The notes below the pieces were generated by a model. It had not been told where the DNA came from, did no database searches, and saw only the letters and a program-made list of their open reading frames with translations. Shown piece by piece: positions 35,089-44,240 of a stretch of DNA of 64,000 nucleotides; within the stretch, counting starts at the first letter, position 1, and each line of letters begins with the position of its first letter. Where the stretch lies: positions 62,001 to 126,000 of the forward strand of contig NZ_DIVJ01000050.1 of assembly GCF_002428305.1 (NCBI RefSeq). Reading direction: 5' to 3'. The position numbers and the translations under genes are program-made. Source of the DNA: Flavobacterium sp. UBA6135. GTDB lineage: Bacteria; Bacteroidota; Bacteroidia; Flavobacteriales; Flavobacteriaceae.

Positions 35089-35541
35089 ATGCAGATTACA
35101 GCCCGAAAATTAAACAGTTTCTTATTTTTTAAATTACCTTCCGCTTTTTGGTGTGGAGTTCGTGTAAAAACGATTGATTCAAACCATTGTGTGGTTACAG
35201 TAAAACACAAATGGATTAATCAAAATCCGTTTAAATCAATGTATTTTGCAGTTCAAGCGATGGCCGCTGAATTAACAACCGGATCTTTGGTGATGTTGCA
35301 AATAAAGAAAAGCGGCAAAAATATTTCTATGCTTGTGGCCAATAATAATGGAAATTTTACCAAAAAAGCAACAGGACGAATTACTTTTACGTGTAACGAT
35401 GGTCATTTAATTGAAGATGCCATCAAACAAACTATTGCAACAGGAGAGGGACAAACTTTTTGGATGAAATCTATAGGAATTGATGAAAAAGGCGATCAGG
35501 TTTCAGAAATGAATTTTGAATGGAGCATTCGTATTAAGTAG
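35089..35541 (+). CDS. DUF4442 domain-containing protein (hotdog thioesterase-like)
   Basis: This 150-residue protein fits the DUF4442 family, which is related to hotdog-fold acyl-CoA thioesterases: FKLPSAFWCGVRVKTI, NPFKSMYFAVQAMAAELTTG, and then alternating strands. No catalytic role is proven for the family. It stands alone with 143 bases of AT-rich sequence upstream, containing only a near-match -7 box (TATTTTTA at about 35064). Confidence 0.85.
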   Translation: MQITARKLNSFLFFKLPSAFWCGVRVKTIDSNHCVVTVKHKWINQNPFKSMYFAVQAMAAELTTGSLVMLQIKKSGKNISMLVANNNGNFTKKATGRITFTCNDGHLIEDAIKQTIATGEGQTFWMKSIGIDEKGDQVSEMNFEWSIRIK

Positions 35542-35608
35542 TAGAACGATTTTAAATTCAATGAATTAAACAATTCCCAATTAACTTTTCTTTTGAAGCA
35601 AGAGGGTC

Positions 35609-35616
35609 TAAATTTG
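35609..35616 (+). promoter_or_regulatory. Putative -7 element for the TIGR01777 gene
   Basis: TAAATTTG matches TAnnTTTG and lies 15 bases upstream of the ATG at 35632, which supports that ATG over the in-frame TTG at 35593. Confidence 0.5.
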
Positions 35617-35631
35617 TATAAAAAAATAAAA

Positions 35632-36540
35632 ATGACACTATTAATAACTGGGGCAACAGGTTTGGTTGGAAGTGAAATTGTTTCATTACTTTTAGAAAAT
35701 AATCATACGGTTCATTATTTAACTACTTCAAAAGATAAAATAATTGATAAACCAAATTATAAAGGGTTTTATTGGAATCCGAAGCAAGGTGTTTTAGATG
35801 AGAGTTGTTTGAATGATGTGGAAGTAATTATTCATTTAGCCGGTGCATCCGTTTCAAAAAGATGGACATCTAACTACAAACAAGAAATTATTGAAAGTAG
35901 AATTGATACTTCAAATTTATTGTTTAAAGCATTAAAACAGCATCCTAATCAAGTAAAGCAAATTGTTTCAGCTTCTGCAATAGGTATTTATAAAGATAGT
36001 TTGACTGAAGTATATCATGAAGATTCAAAACAATTTGGCGATGATTTTTTAACCAATGTTGTGCTAAAATGGGAGGAAAGTGTTGATAAATTCAGTCTAT
36101 TACATTTAAAAGTATGTAAATTAAGAATTGGTTTGGTTTTGTCTGATAAAGGTGGAGCTTTATCAGAAATGATAAAACCTATCAAGTTAGGATTAGGTTC
36201 TCATTTTGGTTCGGGTTTACAAATGCAATCATGGATTCATATTTCAGACTTAGCTCAAATGTTTTATTTTGCAACCCAAAATCAATTGGAGGGGGTTTAC
36301 AACGCCGTAGCTCCAAATCCGGCTACGAATAAAGCGTTAACAAAGTCAATTGCTAAAGTGTTGAACAAACCTCTTTTTATGCCGGCAATTCCTAAGTTTG
36401 CTATGCAATTGGTGTTGGGAGAAATGCATCAATTGCTTTTTTCAAGTCAAAATGTAAGTTCTAAAAAAATTGAAAATCAGCGTTTTGAGTTTCAATTTGA
36501 AGATTTAGAACCTGCTCTAAAAGATTTATTGAATACATAA
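35632..36540 (+). CDS. TIGR01777 family NAD(P)-dependent epimerase/oxidoreductase
   Basis: This 302-residue extended-SDR protein has the Rossmann motif ITGATGLVGSE at the start, then IIHLAGASVSKRWT, SASAIGIYKD, LRIGLVLS and the C-terminal YNAVAPNPATN. These match the YfcH/TIGR01777 family, whose substrate is not established. The ATG at 35632 lies downstream of the -7 box; an in-frame TTG at 35593 is upstream of the predicted transcription start and is rejected. Confidence 0.93.
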   Translation: MTLLITGATGLVGSEIVSLLLENNHTVHYLTTSKDKIIDKPNYKGFYWNPKQGVLDESCLNDVEVIIHLAGASVSKRWTSNYKQEIIESRIDTSNLLFKALKQHPNQVKQIVSASAIGIYKDSLTEVYHEDSKQFGDDFLTNVVLKWEESVDKFSLLHLKVCKLRIGLVLSDKGGALSEMIKPIKLGLGSHFGSGLQMQSWIHISDLAQMFYFATQNQLEGVYNAVAPNPATNKALTKSIAKVLNKPLFMPAIPKFAMQLVLGEMHQLLFSSQNVSSKKIENQRFEFQFEDLEPALKDLLNT

Positions 36541-36599
36541 TATTTTCTTAAACAATTGCTAATTATTTTTTACAGAGATAATTAGTAGAATTTTTAAAA

Positions 36600-36607
36600 T
36601 ATATTTG
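36600..36607 (+). promoter_or_regulatory. Putative -7 element for the zinc metalloprotease gene
   Basis: TATATTTG matches TAnnTTTG. Its final TTG is in frame with the gene but is promoter, not start codon. The ATG is at 36632. Confidence 0.55.
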
Positions 36608-36631
36608 AGGATTATAACTAATCTCTCAACT

Positions 36632-39175
36632 ATGATAAAACAACTTTTAGTAGCAGCAACACTTTTGTTGCTTTTCTCTACAACTGACGCATTTGCTCAA
36701 AAAAAGAAAAAAGATTCTAAAAAAAACACAACAACCACGGCAACAATCACTCCTCCGGATGCCAAAAAACCGGATGTAAAAAAACCAAAACCCTACAATA
36801 AAGTAATTGATTCAAGTGCCGTTACTCAAAAAGGATTAATTGATGTACATAAAGTTGGCGATAAATATCTTTTTGAAGTGGCTGATTCATTGCTTGGAAA
36901 AGAAATAATGTCAATTACAAGATATTCAAAAACTCCGGCCGGAGGTGGAATATTTGGAGGAGAAGAAGTGAATAGACAAGTGATTAAGTTTGAAAAAGGC
37001 TTAAACGATAATATTTTACTGCGTTCTGTAACTTACGTAATCACAACACCAAACGAAGATTCGCCGATAACGAAAGCAGTAGAAAATTCTAGTGCCGATC
37101 CAATAATTGGTAATTTTGATGTAATGGCTTATAACAAAGATGGGAAAAACATCAAAGGTTATGTATTTGATGTAACCCCTCTTTTTGATGCTGATTTACA
37201 AGCTTTTTCATTGGATCCTATCCGGAAGCAATTGCTAAATATTGTTGCCTTTCAAAAGGACAAGTCGTTCATACAAACAATGAAATCATTTCCGGTTAAT
37301 ACGGAAATTCGTTCAGTAAAAACGTTTTCTACAAAACCAAGACAAATTTCTCTAACACCAACTCCAACTATTGGAACTAATTTTCCAGCTGGTTTAGATG
37401 CAGGTGTTGTAACTTTTGAATTGAACACTTCCTTCATTTTATTACCTCAAAAACCTATGCGAAAAAGAGCTTTTGACAAGCGAGTTGGTTATTTTGCAAA
37501 TGGTTATAGTGTTTTTGAAGAAAACTCTTTAAAAGCAGAACGAGATGTTTTTGCTGTTCGTTGGAGATTGGAACCTAAAAATGCTGAAGATGCAGAAAAA
37601 CAAAAAAGAGGGGAACTAATTGAACCTAAAAAACAATTAGTTTATTATATTGATCCTGCCACTCCAGATAAATGGAAACCTTTTATAAAAGCCGGTATTG
37701 ATGATTGGCAAGAAGCTTTTGAATTCGCCGGATGGAAGAATGCTATTAGAGGAGAATATTGGCCAGAAAACGATCCGACGATGAGTTTGGAAGATGCTCG
37801 TTTTTCAGTTTTAAGATATTTTGCAGCTGATATTCAAAATGCATACGGACCAAATGTTCATGATCCAAGAACAGGAGAAATTTTAGAAAGTCATATCGGT
37901 TGGTACCACAACATTATGAGTTTGTTGCGAGATTGGTATTTAATTCAAACAGCAGCAGTTGATCCTCAGGCTAGAACCATTAAATTTAATGATAAGTTGA
38001 TGGGTGAACTGATTCGATTTGTTGCGGCTCACGAAGTTGGTCATACTTTAGGTTTACGTCACAATATGGGAGCCAGTCATGCTACTCCGGTTGAAAAGTT
38101 GCGAGATAAAGAATTCCAAAAACAATTTGGACACACGTCATCCATCATGGATTATGCTCGATTTAATTATGTGGCACAGCCAGAAGATGGTGTGACTGAT
38201 TTGTTTCCAAAAATTGGTGATTATGATAAATGGGCCATCAGATGGGGTTATGCGTATTTTCCGGATGCCAAAGATGAAAAGGAAGAAAAAGCATTGTTAA
38301 ACTCCATGACAAAAGAGGCTTATAAAAATAAACGCTTACATTTTGGAACAGAGACCAGTCCTTTTGATCCTAGATTTCAAACCGAAGATTTAGGTGATAA
38401 TGCTATGAAAGCTTCAGAATATGGAATAAAAAATCTGAAAAGAATTTTACCTCAATTGATTACTTGGAGTAAAGAAGATGGCGAGGATTATTCAGAACTT
38501 GACGGACTTTATAATTCACTTACCGGACAATTTAGACGTTATATGGGACATGTTACCAAAAATGTAGGTGGTATTTATGAAGATCCAAAAACTGCAGATA
38601 TGGAGGGTGATTTGTATGAAGTTGTGCCGTCAAGTATTCAAAAAGAAGCTGTTGCGTTTTTGAACGAACAATTATTTAAAACGCCGGTTTGGTTATTAGA
38701 TCAAGATATTTTAAACAAAATCAAACCTGAAAGTGGGGTTGAAGCCATGAAATCATTACAAGGTGGAACTTTGAACAGTTTGTTTTCAGGTGATCGTTTG
38801 ATTCGTTTGATAGAAACTTCTTCACTTAATAAAAAGAATTATACGGTAGATGAGTTATTTAGTGACATCAGAAAAGGTGTTTTTTCTGAATTACGAATCA
38901 ATGCACCTATTGATGTTTATCGAAGAAATCTTCAAAAACTGTTTGTAAATAATCTTATTGAAGCTCTAGATAACGATGGAAAGAAAACCGCAATGGGATT
39001 GAACAGAAGACCAGTAAAATATAGTGAAACTGACATTCCATCAATTGCCAGAGGACAATTAACAGAATTGAAAAACCAGCTGAAATTAGGTGCAGCTTCA
39101 TCAACTGACAGATTGAGTAAATTTCATTTAGCAGATTTAGTTTCAAAAATTGATACCGCTTTGAACCCAAGGTAA
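36632..39175 (+). CDS. Secreted zinc-dependent metalloprotease (DUF5117/DUF5118 type)
   Basis: This 847-residue protein has a signal peptide (about residues 1-23, ending DAFAQ) and then a Lys/Pro/Thr-rich linker. A DUF5118/DUF5117-like region follows, containing LLRSVTYVITTPNED and PMRKRAFDKRVGYF. The metalloprotease domain has the extended zinc motif HEVGHTLGLRHN starting at His467, followed by SSIMDYARFNY, the Met-turn-like segment of metzincins. A C-terminal region of about 300 residues closes it. It is probably a periplasmic or outer-surface peptidase of unknown substrate. It is monocistronic, ending at a bidirectional terminator. Confidence 0.93.
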   Translation: MIKQLLVAATLLLLFSTTDAFAQKKKKDSKKNTTTTATITPPDAKKPDVKKPKPYNKVIDSSAVTQKGLIDVHKVGDKYLFEVADSLLGKEIMSITRYSKTPAGGGIFGGEEVNRQVIKFEKGLNDNILLRSVTYVITTPNEDSPITKAVENSSADPIIGNFDVMAYNKDGKNIKGYVFDVTPLFDADLQAFSLDPIRKQLLNIVAFQKDKSFIQTMKSFPVNTEIRSVKTFSTKPRQISLTPTPTIGTNFPAGLDAGVVTFELNTSFILLPQKPMRKRAFDKRVGYFANGYSVFEENSLKAERDVFAVRWRLEPKNAEDAEKQKRGELIEPKKQLVYYIDPATPDKWKPFIKAGIDDWQEAFEFAGWKNAIRGEYWPENDPTMSLEDARFSVLRYFAADIQNAYGPNVHDPRTGEILESHIGWYHNIMSLLRDWYLIQTAAVDPQARTIKFNDKLMGELIRFVAAHEVGHTLGLRHNMGASHATPVEKLRDKEFQKQFGHTSSIMDYARFNYVAQPEDGVTDLFPKIGDYDKWAIRWGYAYFPDAKDEKEEKALLNSMTKEAYKNKRLHFGTETSPFDPRFQTEDLGDNAMKASEYGIKNLKRILPQLITWSKEDGEDYSELDGLYNSLTGQFRRYMGHVTKNVGGIYEDPKTADMEGDLYEVVPSSIQKEAVAFLNEQLFKTPVWLLDQDILNKIKPESGVEAMKSLQGGTLNSLFSGDRLIRLIETSSLNKKNYTVDELFSDIRKGVFSELRINAPIDVYRRNLQKLFVNNLIEALDNDGKKTAMGLNRRPVKYSETDIPSIARGQLTELKNQLKLGAASSTDRLSKFHLADLVSKIDTALNPR

Positions 39176-39192
39176 GTATTCAAAATAGTCTA

Positions 39193-39225
39193 TAAAAAAA
39201 ACGCTGATGAAAATCAGCGTTTTTA
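39193..39225. terminator. Bidirectional terminator between the metalloprotease and YceI genes
   Basis: A perfect 8-bp stem ACGCTGAT/ATCAGCGT encloses a GAAA tetraloop, with an A run to the left and a T run to the right, between two convergent genes. Confidence 0.9.
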
Positions 39226-39248
39226 GTTTCTAGTAAGATGAGTAAAAA

Positions 39249-39911
39249 TTATTTTGAAGCTTTAACCGAAATTTTCAATTCGATAGCATCATTTATGAAT
39301 TTATCTCCTAAGTTATCAAAGATAGATTTTGAACCATAATTTACATTCCAATCTGTTCTGTTGATTGTAAATGTTTCTGTAGTTAACATTAAACTATCAC
39401 CATCAAGAGCTAAAGTTGCAGGGAATTTTACACTTTTTGTAATTTCTTTAAGCGTTAAATTACCTTCAATTGTAGTTTGTCCGTCAACTGTATTTACTGA
39501 AGTAATTTCAAACACCCCTTCAGGATATTTATTTGTGTTGAAAAAATGATCAGCATCTTCTGCTTTACCCAAACCTTTTAGGTGTCCTTCCAAATCTTCT
39601 TTACCATCACCTGCAGCTAAGTCTAAAACAGTAATTGAAGTCATGTCAATCGTAAATTTACCACTTTCAACTTTACCGTTGTTTAAATAAACCTCACCCG
39701 CAGAAATAGCAATAGTTCCATTGTGCTTTCCTGTTGGTTTTGACCCAACCCATTCTATTGTAGAGTTTGCAGTATCCACAACATAACCATTAGCATCATC
39801 TGAAGTTGTTGCAACTTCTTGAGCGTCACCGGCTTCAGTTTTGTCGTTTTTACAAGAATTTAATGTTAGTAATCCACCAACGAAGGCAAAAATTAAAAAA
39901 GATTTTTTCAT
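39249..39911 (-). CDS. YceI family lipoprotein
   Basis: This 220-residue protein has a lipoprotein signal ending LTLNSC (Cys20), an acidic linker, and a YceI domain: NSTIEWVGSKPTGKHNGTI, FTIDMTSITVLDL, then EGHLKG and TINRTDWNVNYGS. YceI-like lipocalin-type proteins bind isoprenoids or other amphiphiles in the periplasm; the ligand here is unknown. The ATG at 39911 is chosen because the in-frame TTG at 39938 is the end of the -7 box. Confidence 0.93.
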   Translation of the reverse strand: MKKSFLIFAFVGGLLTLNSCKNDKTEAGDAQEVATTSDDANGYVVDTANSTIEWVGSKPTGKHNGTIAISAGEVYLNNGKVESGKFTIDMTSITVLDLAAGDGKEDLEGHLKGLGKAEDADHFFNTNKYPEGVFEITSVNTVDGQTTIEGNLTLKEITKSVKFPATLALDGDSLMLTTETFTINRTDWNVNYGSKSIFDNLGDKFINDAIELKISVKASK

Positions 39912-39935
39912 AATATATTTGATTTTTTGTTGATT

Positions 39936-39943
39936 CAAAATTA
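39936..39943 (-). promoter_or_regulatory. Putative -7 element for the YceI gene
   Basis: Minus-strand TAATTTTG matches TAnnTTTG and lies 24 bases upstream of the ATG at 39911. Confidence 0.45.
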
Positions 39944-40079
39944 AATTCTTTTAAACAAATCCTTCTTAAATTTATACTAAAATTTATTTGAACAATAGAA
40001 ATTGGACTTTTTACAAAAGTGAAATTATTGTAATTTAGAAAATTTTGTAATTAAAAAATCACAATATTTTGCTGACAAT

Positions 40080-40111
40080 TTGACATTTTTAAACAAATGG
40101 CAGTACTTTTG
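40080..40111 (+). promoter_or_regulatory. Putative promoter for grpE-dnaJ
   Basis: TTG (40080-40082) is followed after 21 bases by TACTTTTG (40104-40111), a full match to the flavobacterial housekeeping promoter pattern. No CIRCE inverted repeat was seen, so HrcA control is not supported here. Confidence 0.55.
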
Positions 40112-40132
40112 CAATCCAAAATCCAACAATAA

Positions 40133-40708
40133 ATGTTCAAAAAATTTTTTAAGAATATGAACCAGGAGTCTACAGAAAATATAGAAAAGGAAATCATTGA
40201 AAACGAAGCAACAATAGAGCAGAATCAAGAAAATGCAGAAGCTCCAACTGTTGAAATATCCAATGAAGAAAAGTTAGAAGAGGATTTAGCAAAAGAAAAA
40301 GATAAATTCTTGCGATTATTTGCTGAGTTTGAAAATTATAAAAAGCGTACAACCAAAGAGCGAATTGATTTATTTAAAACAGCAAATCAAGAAGTTTTAC
40401 AAGCAATGCTTCCTATTTTAGATGATTTTGACCGAGCAATGATTGAAATTTCTAAAACTGACGATGAGAATTTGATTACCGGTGTCAACTTAATTCATGA
40501 AAAGCTAAAAAACACTTTAGTTTCAAAAGGATTAGAGCAAGTAGAAATTAATCCGGGTGATGATTTTAATGCAGATTTTGCAGAAGCAATCACACAAATT
40601 CCGGCTCCATCTGCTGATTTGAAAGGTAAAATTGTAGATGTTATAGAAAAAGGATACAAGTTAGGCGATAAAATAATCCGCTTTCCAAAAGTTATAATTG
40701 GAAATTAA
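40133..40708 (+). CDS. grpE: Nucleotide exchange factor GrpE
   Basis: Co-chaperone that releases ADP from DnaK. The 191-residue protein has an acidic, Glu-rich N-terminus (about residues 9-60), the long dimerisation helix (EEDLAKEKDKFLRLFAEFENYKKRT), and the C-terminal beta domain with LPILDDFDRAM and VDVIEKGYKLGDKIIRFPKVIIG. An alternative ATG at 40157 would remove the first 8 residues. dnaJ begins 7 bases downstream, in the same operon; dnaK is not in the window. Confidence 0.96.
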   Translation: MFKKFFKNMNQESTENIEKEIIENEATIEQNQENAEAPTVEISNEEKLEEDLAKEKDKFLRLFAEFENYKKRTTKERIDLFKTANQEVLQAMLPILDDFDRAMIEISKTDDENLITGVNLIHEKLKNTLVSKGLEQVEINPGDDFNADFAEAITQIPAPSADLKGKIVDVIEKGYKLGDKIIRFPKVIIGN

Positions 40709-40714
40709 AAGTTT

Positions 40715-41830
40715 ATGAAAAAAGATTTTTACGAAATATTAGGCATTTCAAAAAATGCTACTGCCGAAGAAATTAAGAAAGCGTATCGCAAGAAAGCAAT
40801 CGAATTTCACCCCGACAAAAACCCCGGAAATAAGGAAGCAGAAGAAAACTTCAAAAAAGCTGCTGAAGCTTATGAAGTATTGAGTGACCCAAATAAAAAA
40901 GCCAAGTATGATCAATATGGTCATGCAGCTTTTGACGGTCATGGCGGATTTGGTGGCGGTGGCGGAATGAATATGGATGACATCTTCAGTCAATTTGGCG
41001 ACATTTTTGGTGGCGGTGGATTTGGCGGTTTTGGTGGATTTGGCGGTGGCGGAGGTCAACGCAGAATGAAAGGGAGTAATCTTCGTATAAAAGTGAAACT
41101 CACTTTAGAGGAAATTGCCAATGGTGTTGAGAAAAAAGTTAAAGTAAAACGTAAGGTTCAAGCTGCCGGAGTGAGTTATAAAACTTGTGGAACATGTAAT
41201 GGTTCCGGTCAGGTTTTGAGAGTAACCAATACCATTTTGGGAAGAATGCAAACGGCAACCACCTGTCCAACTTGTGGTGGTGCGGGTCAATCTATTAGTT
41301 CCAAACCAAATAATGCCGATGCTCAAGGAATGATTTTAGAAGATGAAACCGTTTCTATCAAAATTCCTGCAGGTGTTGTTGATGGCATGCAATTAAAAGT
41401 TTCCGGAAAAGGAAATGATGCTCCGGGTAACGGAATCCCCGGTGATTTAATTGTTGCCATTGAAGAAGTGGAGCATGAATTTTTAAAACGCGAAGGTGAA
41501 AACCTTCATTATGATTTATATATAAGTGTTGCAGAAGCCGCTTTGGGTGTTTCCAAAGATATTGAAGCCATTGGTGGAAAACTGAGAATTAAGTTAGAAG
41601 AAGGTATTCAATCAGGTAAAATCTTACGTCTAAAAGGAAAAGGAATTCCTAATATAAATTCCTATGGAAATGGCGACTTATTGGTTCATATTAATGTCTG
41701 GACACCCAAGAAATTAGACAGAGAACAAAAGGAATTTTTTGAAAAAATGCTTACTAACGAAAACTTTATTCCTAACCCTGAGAAATCAGATAAATCTTTT
41801 TTTGAAAAAGTTAAAGATATGTTTTCATAG
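40715..41830 (+). CDS. dnaJ: Chaperone protein DnaJ with a two-repeat zinc domain
   Basis: This 371-residue DnaJ has a J domain with the HPD motif (residues 32-34), a long Gly/Phe-rich linker (about 74-115), and client-binding domains with IKIPAGVVDGMQLKVSGKG. The zinc domain holds only two CxxCxGxG repeats (Cys158/Cys161 and Cys184/Cys187) instead of four. By alignment with E. coli DnaJ these are repeats 2 and 3, the zinc centre II pair. Repeats 1 and 4, zinc centre I, are absent. I believe this is shared by flavobacterial DnaJ proteins. A terminator follows at 41898. Confidence 0.96.
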   Translation: MKKDFYEILGISKNATAEEIKKAYRKKAIEFHPDKNPGNKEAEENFKKAAEAYEVLSDPNKKAKYDQYGHAAFDGHGGFGGGGGMNMDDIFSQFGDIFGGGGFGGFGGFGGGGGQRRMKGSNLRIKVKLTLEEIANGVEKKVKVKRKVQAAGVSYKTCGTCNGSGQVLRVTNTILGRMQTATTCPTCGGAGQSISSKPNNADAQGMILEDETVSIKIPAGVVDGMQLKVSGKGNDAPGNGIPGDLIVAIEEVEHEFLKREGENLHYDLYISVAEAALGVSKDIEAIGGKLRIKLEEGIQSGKILRLKGKGIPNINSYGNGDLLVHINVWTPKKLDREQKEFFEKMLTNENFIPNPEKSDKSFFEKVKDMFS

Positions 41831-41897
41831 TTTATAAAATTTTTTTACATTTGAATCATACTAGGCAACTAGTATATTCTTTTTCATAGCAATTTTT

Positions 41898-41933
41898 CCC
41901 ATCCTTGTGTAACTATAAGGGTGGGTTTTTTTT
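41898..41933 (+). terminator. Intrinsic terminator after dnaJ
   Basis: CCCATCCTT (41898-41906) pairs with AAGGGTGGG (41917-41925), with two G-T pairs, followed by a run of eight T. Confidence 0.8.
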
Positions 41934-41990
41934 GTAACAAATTTCTAAAACCACTACCAATTGGCTATATTTACGTTTTTATAAAAATCT

Positions 41991-42911
41991 ATGAGTACAA
42001 TTCTTCAAATAAATGATTTAGTTAAACAGTACGGAAATTTTACAGCTCTAAACAAAGTATCTTTAAGTGTCCCAACCGGAAGTATTTATGGGCTTTTAGG
42101 TCCAAATGGAGCCGGAAAAACTTCGTTAATTAGAATTATCAATCAAATCACAATGCCCGATAGTGGTAGTGTATTTCTTGATGGTGAAAAATTGAAATCC
42201 GATCATATTGCTCACATTGGTTATATGCCGGAAGAACGCGGTTTATATAAATCCATGAAAGTTGGTGAACAAGCGTTGTATTTGGCTCAATTAAAAGGTT
42301 TGAGTAAAAAAGAGGCTAAAATTCAATTGGATTATTGGTTTCAAAAATTGGAAATTGAAGGTTGGTGGGACAAAAAAATTGAAGAACTTTCAAAAGGAAT
42401 GGCACAAAAAGTGCAGTTTGTTGTTACCGTTTTACACAAACCTAAATTATTAATTTTTGATGAACCTTTTTCAGGATTTGATCCCGTGAATGCCAACATT
42501 ATCAAAGATGAAATTTTAGAATTACAAAAAAATGGAGCAACCATAATTTTTTCAACCCATAGAATGGAAAGTGTTGAAGAGCTTTGTGACCATATTGCAT
42601 TACTTCATCAATCCAATAAATTAATTGAAGGTAAATTATCTGATGTAAAAAGACAGTTTCGAACAAACACCTATAAAGTTGGAATTTTAACTCAAGATGT
42701 AGAAGGTTTAATGGTTCAATTGACTCAAAAATATACAATTGCTCAAACTAATTTTAAATCGTTAAATGATGATTTGAAGTTTGAAGTTTCCTTGGGAGAA
42801 AGTTCACCAAATGAGCTCCTTCAGTTATTACTTCAAAAAGGTCAAGTTACCCATTTTGAAGAAAATATTCCAAGTGTAAATGACATTTTTATTAAAACAG
42901 TAAGTCAATAA
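41991..42911 (+). CDS. ABC transporter ATP-binding protein (ABC-2 / NatA-like)
   Basis: This 306-residue ATPase has Walker A GPNGAGKTS, the Q loop in IGYMPEERGLY, the signature LSKGMAQK and Walker B LLIFDEPFSGFDP, plus a C-terminal extension of about 90 residues usual for NatA/CcmA-like exporters. It pairs with the ABC-2 permease 21 bases downstream. The substrate is unknown; NatAB-type sodium or drug export is only a possibility. Confidence 0.94.
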   Translation: MSTILQINDLVKQYGNFTALNKVSLSVPTGSIYGLLGPNGAGKTSLIRIINQITMPDSGSVFLDGEKLKSDHIAHIGYMPEERGLYKSMKVGEQALYLAQLKGLSKKEAKIQLDYWFQKLEIEGWWDKKIEELSKGMAQKVQFVVTVLHKPKLLIFDEPFSGFDPVNANIIKDEILELQKNGATIIFSTHRMESVEELCDHIALLHQSNKLIEGKLSDVKRQFRTNTYKVGILTQDVEGLMVQLTQKYTIAQTNFKSLNDDLKFEVSLGESSPNELLQLLLQKGQVTHFEENIPSVNDIFIKTVSQ

Positions 42912-42932
42912 TTTTCAATACAGAATCAAATT

Positions 42933-44237
42933 ATGAGTGTAGTTTCATTAATTATTAAAAGAGAATTTATTGCAAAAGTTCGCAACAAATCATTTATAGT
43001 AATGACTTTTTTGAGTCCGTTACTGTTTGTTGCTATTGCTGTTTTGGTAGGTTATCTGGCTTCAATGAAAGCGGAAACCAAAAAAATTGCCATACATGAT
43101 GAAAGTGGAAATTTTATTCCAGTCTTTAAAAATTCGGATGCTTATTCCTATCATGATTTATCAGCAATTGATTTGCAATTTGTGAAAGACAGCATCTTAA
43201 ATACAAAATACGAAGGATTGTTATACTTTCCTAAAGTAGCTAGTTTACGTGATTATGAATCAAAAATTCAGTACATTTCTAATGAAAGTCCGAGTATGAA
43301 TTTCATTGGAACTATTGAAAGTTTAATTGGAAAAAAAATCACTGAGCAAAATTACATCGTTGCCGGTTTAGATACTTTAGCTATTAAAAATTCAGTTTCA
43401 AAAGTCAGTGTCAATTTAGCAAAATCTTCAGGTGAAGAAACTGTAAAAGGTTTAAACGAAATAAAAATTGCCATTGGAGGAGCGTTTGGCTATTTGATTA
43501 TGATGTTCATTATAATTTATGGAAATTTAGTTATGCGTAGTGTGATTGAAGAGAAAACCAATCGAATTATTGAAATTATTATTTCTTCAGTGAAACCCTT
43601 TCAATTGATGATGGGCAAAATCATTGGTACTTCTTTAGCCGGAATTTTACAATTTTTAATTTGGGCCATAATTGGGTTTATTTTATTCTTTGGAATTTCT
43701 ACTTATTTTGGTGTTCAAATGGGAGCCACTCCCGCACTTGATGCCGGAATGATTGAAGCCGGTCAAGCGGAAATGGGTTCAAAAATGCAACTCTACATCA
43801 AAGAATTTTTAACCTTACCAATAGGAACTTTATTGGTTTCATTTGTATTATATTTTATTGGAGGTTACTTTTTATACAGTTCATTTTATGCTGCAATTGG
43901 TGCTGCTGTTGATAACGAAACCGATTCACAGCAATTTTTATTACCTATAATTATGCCTTTGGTTTTAGGGGTTTATATTGGTTTTTTTACAGTGTTGAAT
44001 GATCCACACGGAACAGTTGCGACTGTTTTTTCCATCATTCCATTAACTTCACCAATCGTGATGTTAATGCGAATTCCGTTTGGCGTTCCAATTTGGCAGC
44101 TGGTTTTATCAATTGTTTTGTTGTTTTCTACTTTCTTCTTGGTCGTTTGGTTTGCTTCAAAAATATACAGAGTCGGGATTTTAATGTATGGAAAGAAACC
44201 AACTTGGAGAGAATTGTTTAAATGGATGAACTATTAG
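42933..44237 (+). CDS. ABC-2 family transporter permease (NatB-like)
   Basis: This 434-residue protein has a first membrane segment at about residues 22-43, a periplasmic loop of about 130 residues, then five more membrane segments from about 180 to the end. It contains VIEEKTNRIIEIIISSVKPFQLMMGKI, the characteristic amphipathic segment of NatB/YhaP-like permeases. It forms the membrane part of the exporter with the preceding ATPase. The MscS gene begins 4 bases downstream. Confidence 0.92.
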   Translation: MSVVSLIIKREFIAKVRNKSFIVMTFLSPLLFVAIAVLVGYLASMKAETKKIAIHDESGNFIPVFKNSDAYSYHDLSAIDLQFVKDSILNTKYEGLLYFPKVASLRDYESKIQYISNESPSMNFIGTIESLIGKKITEQNYIVAGLDTLAIKNSVSKVSVNLAKSSGEETVKGLNEIKIAIGGAFGYLIMMFIIIYGNLVMRSVIEEKTNRIIEIIISSVKPFQLMMGKIIGTSLAGILQFLIWAIIGFILFFGISTYFGVQMGATPALDAGMIEAGQAEMGSKMQLYIKEFLTLPIGTLLVSFVLYFIGGYFLYSSFYAAIGAAVDNETDSQQFLLPIIMPLVLGVYIGFFTVLNDPHGTVATVFSIIPLTSPIVMLMRIPFGVPIWQLVLSIVLLFSTFFLVVWFASKIYRVGILMYGKKPTWRELFKWMNY

Positions 44238-44240
44238 CCT

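Noticed and set aside
35593..35631. Upstream TTG start for the TIGR01777 protein
   Set aside because: It lies upstream of the TAAATTTG promoter box and adds residues before the Rossmann fold that the family does not have.
40083..40132. CIRCE element upstream of grpE
   Set aside because: No TTAGCACTC-N9-GAGTGCTAA-like inverted repeat is present in the leader.
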